A stretch of 64,000 nucleotides of DNA from Owenia fusiformis (taxonomy: Eukaryota > Annelida > Polychaeta > Sabellida > Oweniidae), in NCBI GenBank assembly GCA_903813345.2, contig CAIIXF020000002.1, positions 4,566,001 to 4,630,000 on the forward strand, given 5' to 3'. The notes below the pieces were generated by a model, which was given only the letters and a program-made list of their open reading frames with translations, did not search any database and was not told where the DNA came from. The position numbers and the translations under genes are program-made. The number at the start of each line of letters is the position of its first letter. The stretch's first letter is position 1. This document shows, piece after piece, positions 33,661 through 45,400 of the stretch.

Positions 33661-36600
33661 TCAAACAGAGCAGGGTGGTATAGTTGACACTGCATGATAC
33701 CTGAAAATAAATTTTATCGTTACAAGAAAGGTATATGAGCAAAAAATAGAGATACTTATTGGTCGTTAATTTGTTTAATTTCATGTCTTATTTGCTTAGT
33801 AGACATGAAAATACTATACTTAAGGTCAGATGTTCTGTTAATCAACTTTTTGAACTATGCTTTACAGAACCTGGATTTTTCTTAAGACTCCATTTAAATG
33901 AAATAGTTCGTATTTTCCCAAAGTTCTTGATAGAAAATGTTAAAATGCCAAGGACCCTGGACCTTAAAAGGTTTTGCGCATCCTTTCTATATTACAATCT
34001 GAACATTGCCATTCACTTACTTATCAGACATGTACTTATAAAAACTGTTCCTTTATTCATTTAAACTTTGTTAAAATGGAAAAGTCAAGTATATTTCCCC
34101 AAGTTCTAGAATGTTAGTTAAACTGGAAATTGCTGTTGACTTACTTATTAGATTTGTATTTCTCCACGACTGCTTGTTGAGGATGACTGATGCACTGTGA
34201 GTATGTCTTGCACAGGTCATTCAAACAGGCAGAGAGCTCTGGCATTTTGTACCCAGTCACTTGGTACACTTGGCTCATCTGAAAAGAGTAATTGATATCA
34301 ATTATATAGGACACTTAAAATCTTTGTACACAGGAGAAGACATTAGCACTGACCAAGATACCCAGATTTAGTATCCTTCAATCTGGGCTAAATGTCAAAA
34401 AGATCAGTAGAGATGGAAGAGTAAAAATTATTTCATTGATGATCTAAATAACTCCACAACAATTTTAAATGGTAATGGGATCTTGCACATTTGTGGCTAG
34501 TTTTAAGAGGAGTACAAATTACCCCATAACAAATGTAAAAGATGGCACCTTAATGTCAAGAGTTGTGGAAAAAACTGATGATATTTCATCTTAAAACATT
34601 GATTAGTTTATCACACATGTATCAATTGGACACCACCTGAAAAAAAATACAAATGCAATACTTACTGGATTTGTGTCAGGTATTAAATGTTTATTGGCGA
34701 GGAGTACGCAACTTGCTGCTATTACACTTTGAGGATAAACTAGATAAGTCTCCCCTTCAACCAAAGTCAACTCAGCCAACATCTGAAATGAAAAATAAAA
34801 TTATCATATAATGGAAAACTATAGGACTTGCCCATAATTGATTGGTTTATCAGGGTTCTTGTAAGACGTCAAGGGGAATGTCTATTCACACTAAATAAAG
34901 TATGAAAACACGGGTCTGGGGTGTATCATTAACTTTGTGTTATTATTTTGAAAGCAATCATTGTTGTATTCGTTGAATAAACAAGGTAAATTAGAAATTA
35001 AATGTTGATGTTTTTGAGAATTGCCTTCCAGCAAAACAGTTCACAAGGCAGGTGTATGAAACATGTTATATGAAATACAAGACATTAACATGCAAATTAT
35101 CACCACATTTGATTTGTTACAGATGCCAAACACTGAACACCGTCCAGAAAAAATTGGAAACCAATACAATGTGACCCCATGTGGTGACATAACTAGATAC
35201 ATACCATTGCTAGGGCTGCAACTTTATCATCACAGTTCATTTCTTTGACAAATCTCTCAATAAAGATATTCACGGTTGGGACGGCAACATCGAAGGAAAG
35301 TACTTTCAAGATGAGATGCTCCATACGCAGGACTTGTTTCTTGGTGTAGGTGTCGTCGGTGATGTAGACAAACTCTCCAACCTCTGGAGGGTAGATCTCT
35401 TCGTATTTCCTGAGAAAACAAATAAACATTTAATTTCCTCGATTAACTTATTTTAACTACTGATACAAATACAAGATCAAATGGATATATTGATAAAGTA
35501 ATTCTTAAGTCCCACAATTGAAAATAAATTTTATCTTGATTTAATAGAGCACACAAATAAAGTCAGAGAATTTTGAATTGCTCCATTAGTTAATTAATAA
35601 TTAATTTGACATGATACACAGAACACACACTTTGGAATATTGGCTTAATAACCACATGGGGTGATGGCACAATTCATTGTTCCTGTCAGTGTGATAGCTT
35701 TTAATACAGGCTGACAAATGGCATTAGTTTTCTTTGTACTTGACTAAATTAACAGCATGATATGGTAATAAGTGGCTTCACAATTTCCAAACTCACTAAA
35801 TATACAAACATATTTGTTGTAATACTATAACAGGGATTTCACTAGAATTTCTCACAACAGGCTAGTTAAATTAAAACAGGCAAAATTAATGGAAATCATA
35901 ATTTTAACATGGAAAAGTAGAAAAGTCCCTAAAAAGTTCGGCAATATTTTTTATATTCTGCTTCAAAAATAAAATACTTACGCAGCAAGGAACATGCTTG
36001 CGGCACCAACCAATTGGAGTTTCCCCCTCAGGACAGACATCTGAGACAGAAATCGGTCGATATAGTTGACTGCTAGGAACAATGTCTCTCTATGTAGTTT
36101 GTACTCTTCGGAAACCTCCACCAGCCAGTCGACCAATATAGTGCGCATACTGTTAGTGATATCTGGTTGTTTTTTCATATAGTTTGGCTTTGGCCGGTGT
36201 TTTAACTGGAAAAAGAGCAATACAAAATATAATATTCAGCCCTAAAAGTTCCTTTCCCTCACAAAGTTAAATTACAGAGGTTTAAGAATGACATCTTTAG
36301 ACCCCCCCCCCCTGCCATTTTATTAGAAATAAGATCATAAGAAATTTGAAGAATTTGCAACCATTCAAGTTACTATCTCTTAGCGTCAAAAAACATCAAA
36401 AGATATCCGAAAGCAAATTGCAATTAAATATTAATATCATGCAATTTTCATAATTGATAAATATTAAATCGAGGTAATATAAAGCAAACTGCCTGTTGAT
36501 TCTACATTCAGTTTGTATGAGAGTCTTATCTTAAATATAAGGCCAATTAACACTAAATTATTTAGCTAGCAGAGTTACACAGATGTGTTAATTGGCTTCA

Positions 36601-38783
36601 GGACAACTTATGTAAAGCTTTTCCTTGATTCAAAGAGCCTATGTTAATATTTGTGTAATCAATATTAGTGTTCCAGTATTATACCATATTATATTCTTAT
36701 GAATGGTCAACAATTAAGATTTGAACCACTGAATCAGATGCTTATCTTGATTGGTGAATTTCCTGTTTAAAATTTTCAATAAAAATATTGATTCGTTTTA
36801 ACTTCAAGGGAAAATTATAATCCCATATTCTTATTTTCTACAATTTTAATAACACACTTTAATCCGCTATCATTTCTTATACTGATATTTTCTCAGCAGC
36901 TTAAATAAATTAACGGGATAACTCTCGAGGAACCTCATAACCCATTTTTACAAATATACCCCATGGCCACGATTGTCAAAGTTTTATCGTAGACAATGAA
37001 CAAAGTCCACTAGCCAAAATTGACCAATACTGTCAATGAAACATTCATGGTCAATAAAAATAAAGAATACATACAAGCAAGAGCAATGTTCACAGTTGAG
37101 ATTTTGAATTGGACACATTGTGTGATTTGAAATTTTTTACTTGAATCTTGACACTTTGAACCAAAATAAAATGAAAGCAATACCATGGACATCAAAGGGA
37201 GAAAGAAAACATTGTTTTCTAATTGCCCAATATTTTCCACTCCTCGATAAAATACTGTATTCCTCTACAATAATATCATCGACAAATAAAAATTATTTTT
37301 CAATTTACCTCTAAATCTCTGAGGTATGAGTAGATATCTGTTGAATATTCAGGTACATTTAGTATGATTTCTTGGCTATCTTCTTTGTTTTGTGCAGTAT
37401 GTCTTGGCTGTGTGTATTCTATTGAAGTATCAAGGCACATAGGAGAATCTGAAAAAGATAAAATATTTATTCATGTTGTCCAAAGATGTCATGTAAAAAA
37501 AAAAATTGAGGATATAAAGCTGTCAATTTGTCAACAACTTGCAAACGCTTTAGACCATGACAAATATATGGTTCAAACACATTCGATGTGTATTTAGAGT
37601 TTCAGTTGTCAGTATCGTGCTTTCACTTCCACCAAGAAGTGTTGAGAGCAGAGGCAGATTGGTCGCTGGATAATGAAGACACAAGTCAACTGAAGGGTTA
37701 TAGACCCAACTTGTCAATAAATATTCAACGCACAACCCATAGCCCTACTCTGGAAATGACTGGTCGGGTACTACATTTTTCACTGCCCTTTTGGAAGAGA
37801 AGGTCCAAGATTTGTACATGTACTCTACAGTTGGGGACAAAAATAAATGACAGGTCGATTTTCGATCACCATTTCCTAATTATGGTGGTCTGAAAGCCCA
37901 TAATTTCCAATATTGTCTAGATACATATCCCTTAAAATTTGTATATTTTACATTTTGTATAATCTCATCCACTGATTTATGGCCTCTTGTAAATTCTCTT
38001 ATTTTTAACATGGGAAATCCTCACTTCAGCAAATCCACCTGTCATTTATTTATGTCCCCAACTGTATGAAGCATTTTGAATATTTGAATTGCTTTGAAGA
38101 ATGAATACAAAGACAAGTATAAATTGCATTGGGGAGACTTTGTTCTTCGCTTTTAGAGATAGATAGGTTAGTTGGAAACTTTTCTTACCTGAACTTTCAT
38201 CCAGACAAATTGGGACTGATTCATATTGTGATTCCTTCCCCAAACCAGTGATAGCAGATGTAAGTTGTAACCTATTATCTGAACTTGAATTGTCTTTACG
38301 TATAAAAGATTGTTGAGGTTGTTCATCCACATGGATTTGAAATGTCTGGGTGTTCAAAGTTTGTTGAGGGATCATAAATTTTCCCGCCTGTTTGGCCTGT
38401 ACATTTTCTACACCAGTTCGCAGCCCAAACCCTCCAGCGTGCGTTGTCTGGAAAAGGACACATGCAAGTTATTGGAATTCAAAGGATTGCTTTATACGAA
38501 TCCATAATGCAACATAAATTGGGACATTTGTTGTAGATTCTTTCAGAAGCGGAATTTAAATTTCAAAATGGCCGACAAAATTTTGACAAAGAACACTCAC
38601 TTTTGCATGTCTTTGAGGCTGAATTCTTCCAGTTACTGCATTTGTAATAGTTCCCAAGGCTGCTCTTTTTGATGCAGGTGGCATATCTTCTCGTTTTCCT
38701 CGCCTATGTTCTGCATTTTCGAGGTTATCATTGTGTATAGACAAACCAGTTTGCGCCATATTGCCTCCGAATCCAAACGACAT
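33661..38783 (-). CDS. CCNA: Cyclin A (8 exons, about 433 aa)
   Basis: Regulatory subunit that activates CDK1/CDK2 in S phase and G2/M; nuclear. Exons on the minus strand: 38,601-38,783; 38,189-38,447; 37,309-37,448; 35,982-36,205; 35,205-35,409; 34,666-34,782; 34,145-34,278; 33,661-33,700. All junctions are GT/AG and in phase. Length matches the family. A destruction box RAALGTITN lies at residues 40-48. The cyclin box starts around 195 (KHRPKPNYM) with [18 protein letters not shown] at 214, then [20 protein letters not shown] and [20 protein letters not shown]. The C-terminal cyclin fold follows. The usual MRAIL patch is MRTIL. The last exon codes only the final 12 residues ([12 protein letters not shown]). 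The start ATG has A at -3. It lies head-to-head with AATF. Confidence 0.96.
37826..38066. mobile_element. 241-bp MITE in cyclin A intron 2
   Basis: Ends TACAGTTGGGGACA and TGTCCCCAACTGTA are inverted, and the match extends for about 30 bp through AAATAAATGACAGGT. A TA at each end fits Tc1/mariner-type target duplication. The interior is noncoding. Confidence 0.85.
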
Positions 38784-39016
38784 TTTTTGAAATTAACAAC
38801 TGAATTCAACGAGTTCTACTCGACTAAAATATATAAAATCCACAAAATAGTAAAATCACATGTATATTGTACCACTATGTTCAATAAGAACACAAGTAGT
38901 AACCTATTTCGTGTCCTTTTCAGCCTTTTCTTTTCAACGCTCGAATGGCTCACTTCTCTGTTCAGAAAAACTTTTAGCTGTTTGTACGTTGAAATCCCCG
39001 CGACTGTGTAAATTGA

Positions 39017-39021
39017 CCAAT
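39017..39021 (+). promoter_or_regulatory. CCAAT box upstream of cyclin A
   Basis: GACCAATCAG, an NF-Y-type CCAAT box, lies about 235 bp upstream of the cyclin A start codon. Cyclin A promoters in other animals depend on CCAAT boxes. Function here is inferred from sequence and position. Confidence 0.55.
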
Positions 39022-39073
39022 CAGATAGCGGGCTTTTCCACGTGACTTTCAAACAACCTCGTTATCGTTTATT

Positions 39074-39081
39074 GCGCGAAA
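39074..39081 (-). promoter_or_regulatory. E2F-type site upstream of cyclin A
   Basis: The minus strand reads TTTCGCGC, a perfect E2F/DP consensus, about 290 bp upstream of the cyclin A ATG and about 55 bp from the CCAAT box. It fits S-phase control of cyclin A. No binding data are implied. Confidence 0.6.
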
Positions 39082-39089
39082 TTAGAGTT

Positions 39090-41410
39090 TATGTTACTGT
39101 TTCCAATTCTAGACTCTCTTAAATTTTTATATTTGTTAGAACAAATTTTATTTAGTACTTAATTTTGTAAAAACACTATAACATTTATAAAGCATAACCT
39201 GCCTTCCCCTTTGGGGACAAATTAAAAGTTAATTGGACACTGTGATTAATTGGGCATATCACTCTATCAGTAACAGTGTCATTGCATCGCCGGGCTGAAA
39301 GACAATCATCTCCCAACCAATATCATCTTATCTCTTGAGTCCAAAGTAAACATCACAGACACAAAATCAACCCATATAATATATGTGTATCATCAATATT
39401 TAGTGAAAAATAACACATGACATAAATGTTACTTGAGATCTAAACCTATGGGTATTTTAAATAAGTATGACAACAAGAAATTATTATCAGCCAAAACTTC
39501 TCAAGAATTACAACACTTGGATAAAGTGTAGGGGGAGAGACCTCGCCCGATTAGATCCTGCTTTTAGATATCAGATTGATACTAATTTTCAAGGGTCGTG
39601 TCAGATATTTGTTTGTTTATTTATCTGTATTTTTGTTACAGGTACTTTGTTTGTTTTGATAGTTTCTCAGATTTCACCTCGTGTCATCCGTGGCATGCAG
39701 TCTGTTTGTACAGAAAAATTAGCCGATATTTGCTATATTTGATTTTTGTAATAACTTGACTATCAACTTGAGTAATCTTAACAAAATATTGTGTCAATTT
39801 TATCTATATTTTTGCCTCACATCATTCCTTGTCGTGCCTTTTTTCTAAACATACCCGGCCAAAAAGCAGAAATTTTATTTCAGAAATCTGAAGATTTTTA
39901 CAATATTTTAATGAACAATATATTATGGCCGGAAACTGACCCCATTTCTGGCACTCAATCACTAAATCAACTATACACTGTATCTCAAGCGGGCACTGTA
40001 CCGAGGTGGTCGGGTGGTTGGCGGGTGGTTGTGGCGGGAGGGGGCTGAGGTGGAGATGGGATGCACTCGTGTGTGGATATTTATGCTACATTTCATTATT
40101 TATTACAATGTGGATCATACTCACATTACATGCATTAGGGGGTCTTCCATCTTATTTAATGTAGGGCTACGATATTTGTTATAACTTAAAATAAAACACA
40201 CAGGCCCGTAGCCAAGATTTTTCAAGTGGGGATCGACTGTTTTTGAAAATGTTCAGTTGAAATAAACATACTCTTCTTCAATTGATTCAATTTGAATATA
40301 ATAAACAATAATGTTTTTCTATAAACTCGATTATCAAATGAATCAAATTATGATCTGATGTTCCAAATCGTGATCAGACTGTCATATTAGTGTCAGCTTT
40401 AAAGATATGACCTGCCTATGCAGCGATGCTCAGAGGATAGCAGGGGCGTAGTCAGTCATTTTCTTTGAAAAATATGAAATTGCCACCTTGCATAATTATA
40501 AAAAACGTTTAAGCGTATTATTTTAACAAAGTTAGAAAAAAATATATCAGTATTAATTATCAATCCAATTTACTAACCTACCGCGGTGTTAACTGTAAAC
40601 TATTTCCCCAAATCGTAAAGGCGCCTGCACCTTTAATTGGTAGGGTGGTGGGCTAATTTGAAAAAGTAGGGTTTTGTGAATTTCTATTTATGTTTCAGTA
40701 TCTCACCCGAAAATTAAATATCTTAAATAATTAATTTGAATTTGCTCGATAATCATTTATTTTCTGAGACAATAGGGTATTTTACATCGGATCATATACA
40801 TAAACTGTGCGTAGTACTTTATGTTTCATATGTCTGCTTATGGGTTTCGAGTTTTGTATTTTGTCTTTATTTCACGAAATGAAAAAAAAGTCATTTGAAC
40901 ACTTCTTGCCGGTTCATTAAACCCTCTGTCGTTTGCAAAAGAAAGGGATGCGGTTCAATCGTGATGGCCATTATAACCATTTCTCATTGTACTACTGATG
41001 GGGTCTACCCCAATAAAATGTGGCCGTTGATTTTTCAAATCACTCTCACTACTACTTGTGTATTGAAATCTTGTAGTTGAAAAATGTTGTCAGTACTGCA
41101 CAAGCCAGTGGATTTTGTCTAAAATAACCACCACTCCAGCTTATTTTCAACTACAAGATTTCAATGCACAAGAAGTTGTGGGGGTAATGGGGTCATATAC
41201 ATGAAATATTAATATATTCCATTTTTGGAACGGGGGGGGGTTGACCGTGTCTCATGCTACCTATTGTTTATTCAACCATGATTCAACCAAGAAAAGTATT
41301 GTTTATTTCATATTAAGTTGGCTGTCTTGGGATCATTTCATTTGATTGGTTTCAGGGGCAACATAAAAAATCCCCGGAGCTGCAAACCCAAACTTCCAAT
41401 AATGCACAAC
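39090..41410. other. Intergenic region between cyclin A and AATF
   Basis: It holds a partial CAGGCCCGTAGCC MITE end at 40,202, a hairpin at 41,057-41,171 with arms TTGAAATCTTGTAGTTGAAAA, and a poly-G run near 41,232. Two ORFs of 91 and 85 codons (39,467 and 39,791) have no recognisable features. Confidence 0.5.
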
Positions 41411-41412
41411 AG

Positions 41413-42357
41413 GTCCCCTGTCCTTTCCGGTGTGAAAGAAATGATGGTGCCCCAGGGATGATGGTCCCCTTTCTTAACGGCCCTTACTGGCCCTGATTGT
41501 GGATAAGATAATGAGGGAAGACCATAAAGACTTACTTAAACAATTCTTAATTTTGATTTTATGACATCATATTTGTTAAAAAGGATTAATGACATCCTTG
41601 GTTCAGTTGCTTTTTTTATTGTTATTGAAGTAAAATAAAAATAAAGATTTCCAATGTGGAAATTGCCTCGAGTTCATGTGTGCTAAATTCAAAAACAAAT
41701 AGTAGATCTCGAGTGTTCAAATCAAGGGTTAAAGTTATTATCGAAAACTTGTGTGGGGTACTAGTGACTAGAAAATGTAGCATTATACACAGCTTTACAT
41801 TCAATTAACACAAGACGTTTCTATGTTTATCCATTAGACATTTTAACAGTTAAGTATTCATGTTTATGCCTTATCAATGTTAAGTAGCTACACTCTTCCA
41901 AGACTCCTACTGCAGAGGTATCAGATGGCAAACAAACTGGCTTAATCACTGATGATATGGAAATTCTATACGGCTAGTGTAGCGGTATACGCTGCCATAG
42001 GAGATTTCTTGATTTGAAGAGTTGTATTTAGGTCACAGATCCGGTGCCAGATCCAGCCCCTATTGGTAGTAGGCTCAAAGGATATATGGCACAGAGGAGC
42101 TTATCTGGCAGAAGTCCGTGATTTAGGTCACCATGTAAATCAATGGAGAGTAGGACCATAATTTGATAGGACCTCCTAGTACCCTTTACACCGGTGCAAA
42201 AGGGTAGGTCCTATCAATTTATGGTCCTACTTTCCATTGATTTATATGGTGACCTCTTTCTCTTATTATCTTATACACAATAAGGGCCAGTAAGGGCCGT
42301 TAAGAAGGGGACCATCATTCCCGGGGGACCATAATTTCTTTCACACCGACCGGAAGT
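41413..42357. mobile_element. About 945-bp nonautonomous element ending next to the AATF start
   Basis: Left arm (41,417-41,515: CCGGTGTGAAAGAAAT, GATGGTCCCC, TTAACGGCCCTTACTGGCCC) is the inverse of the right arm (42,262-42,357: GGGCCAGTAAGGGCCGTTAA, GGGGACCAT, ATTTCTTTCACACCG). Nested inside, 42,133-42,253 is a second inverted repeat with GGTCACCAT and TAGGACCATAA arms. No coding sequence. Its right end is about 57 bp from the AATF ATG. Confidence 0.75.
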
Positions 42358-42413
42358 TAAAAATTTCGCTATAGCGAGCTAGCATCATATAGCTGTTCTC
42401 CACAAGAAACAGC

Positions 42414-45400
42414 ATGGCAAGTTTAGCTGAACAGATTTCTCAACTCACAAACACTGCTCCTAAACTAATAGATCCTGAAGATGATGTTGCTGAAGGTAAG
42501 CTAACAGGAAATTAAGTTCCTCATTTCTGTATGGTTATGGCGAGCCTTCAAAAGACATGTAATTTAGTCTCTATGATTAGTACCCTGTACAAATTTTTAA
42601 CAGATGCACCTTTTTCCTTTTTCCATTTAGCTATTCTACATCATTAAAATGTTTTATTACACTTTTTATAATGTACATCATTTTCATTTTTATTTGTTTC
42701 CCAGTTTGGCTTACATAATTTATACTTTGAGACACTTTGTAACATCAATAATAAATGTAACTAACAATATGCCATTTTTAAATATTTTAGCTTGTGATAA
42801 GACATACACCCACTAGGGTGTCATTATCACTTATATGTATATATGTTTATATGATTTTAATAAATAAAAAATAAAAAAAAAAAATAAAATAAATTATTGT
42901 CAAAAATATTATCTGGAAATTATGTATCATCCGAAATTTTTTATTTTTGAATAGATGTCTAGGTCTAAATAATTATGATCAGAATTTGAAGAGATTGGCT
43001 TTGCTTGATATTTACTAAATCATCTTTGTTTATGCTTTTTCTCTAGCCAACATTTATCGCATCCTACGACCCCTTTAGATTGTGGTCGTAGGCCCGATTC
43101 ATTAGTAAGCCTGTGTTTCTACAATGTCGGAGAATGAACTATGCATTGTACACATAAATGACCTACCTCGATACATTCCTGAGTATTTTAGAATTCTTTT
43201 CATATAGTTGAATCTCAAATTGTATGGGTTTATCGGCAGAACGAAGATATTTTCGTTTTTGATAGCAATATTTGCGTGTAGGTTCAACCGTCAAATTCCT
43301 CCATTCAGTTCCCGGCATGCACCAGTCATAAGGGAAATCCCTGGGGAATTCCCCTTCCGACATTTTGAAAATTGCTGAGATATTTCCGATGTAAAAACTA
43401 AAATCTCTTCGTTCTGACGATAAACCCATACAATTGGCGATCTAACAACATAAAAAGAATTTTAAAATACTCTGGAATGTATCGAGGTAGGTCATTTAAT
43501 AGCGCAATGCGTAGTTCATTCTCCGACATTGTAGAAAGACAGGCTTACAAATGAAACGGGCCTACGACCACAATCTAAAGGGGTCGTAGGATGCGATAAG
43601 CCAACATTACTGACTTTAAGGACAGGGTGCATGTTGGGAAATTTTCTGCATTCCTCAATTGAGTCACATGTTATTTTTCAAACATGAATCACTCCTTCCC
43701 CACATTGTCTACATCTTCCAAGTTTGCACAAAGAATGCACTTCTGTGCCTAGAAAAGACTTGTGAGAAGGTTTGTTTTGTAAAATGTATAAAAAATGAGA
43801 AAATTCAGTGAAAAAAATTTCTGAAAATTTTCTGATTTTTTTCACTGAATTTTCTTGTTTTTTATACACTTTATCAAAACATTCTTGACAATGCTATATT
43901 ATATTGCAAGGCCTGTCATGACAGTGGTAGTGTTAAACCACGATATGACCGTGACAATGGTTATAACCTTTTCAGCCCTCTGAAAATGTGTCTGAAAAAA
44001 AGCTAAAAGTAGGAGCTTAGGAAAGGTCAATGAACAGAATCTTTTGAATTTTCAGAAAATGTGCCCAATAAATTGCTCTAAATGATACAATCTTTGAAAT
44101 TTTTGGAAATTGTCTGAAACAAAAATGCCATGTTACTGTAAAGAGTAGTTTAATGAAATAATTTTGTTATAAAAAATCGGCAAAAAAATTTATCAGTTTT
44201 TTTATTTTCAGCCATTTTAGTTAACATTGATTTGTCCATCTATCTCGCGAAATCCACTTTTGGACCATTTGCCTTAAAACCTCTGTCAATAGGATTCTCG
44301 TTTTAAATTATTTTTGTTCAACATCAATGTAGAAAACTCCCCTATGACTCCTGGTTCAAAAGCTTGCCTATTTTCAAAAAAGGTCGCCACTTTTTGTCTT
44401 GCGAAATTCACTTGTGGCCCATTTCCTAGCTTTACAAATAATTTCAGGTGTCCTGCATTGTAAAAAGTCATGTCACTGTAAAGAATAATTATATGAAATA
44501 ATTTTGTTACAAAAAATCGGCAAAAATTACATCCATTTTTTTTATTTTCTGCCATTTAAGCCATCATTCATTTTGAATGTTTGAGCAACACCATGTGAGC
44601 CCAGTACCCATGGTACTATTTTTATTTCATTTTATCTTTTTCTATGAATGATATCAAATTGCCATAGCAATGAATAATACCAATTTCTGGATAGGGTTAA
44701 ATGTGTAGGAAAAGAGGTGTAAGGAAAGTGGTGAAAACCTTTTTGAAACAAGTGGAATGCAAAAAAGGTTAACTTAGACGTATTTCTGAGGTCATATCGT
44801 TCTCATTTTGACATAATAAATGCTGCTTAAAAAGGGTACATACTAACTATAGGACATTATGAAAATATAGGTGAATTTCATCTGAAATACTTGAGAGTTG
44901 GTGAGTTAACATAACTTTGGATGATCTTTCCAATGGTATATCACACTAGGTACCATCTATTAAAGTTTTAGCTGTAGCAAGGGGGACGTGACATATTTGA
45001 CACCTTGTATATTTGAATGTTATTATTAATTTCTAAATTATTTTATGTCTAGAAACAAGCGCAGTTAGAATCAATGATGCAGAAGCTTATCACCAAGACG
45101 ACGGGGAAGATCTTCAACAAACAAGTTTGCGACGACAAAATATTCAGTTATTATCTGAAGGTGACGTGAAGTACTCAGGAAAGAAAATATCACGCAAGAA
45201 ATTAAAGTCTGGTTTTGGTGAAATATCAGGTAATTCAATAACTGCAATAAATCTAGATATACACATCCTCCAATCTCAGGGCTTCAAAATCCATAATATA
45301 TTCTTTCTTTTTACCCCCTGCAATAAGCAGTTACCATTTCCCCGATTAAGAACTCGCAATCTGATTGGCTGTCGCAACACTGCGACAGAAATCATGTGTA

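Noticed and set aside
39467-40048. ORFs of 91 and 85 codons between cyclin A and AATF
   Set aside because: One has a hydrophobic stretch, but there are no recognisable motifs, codon bias or splice context; likely chance.
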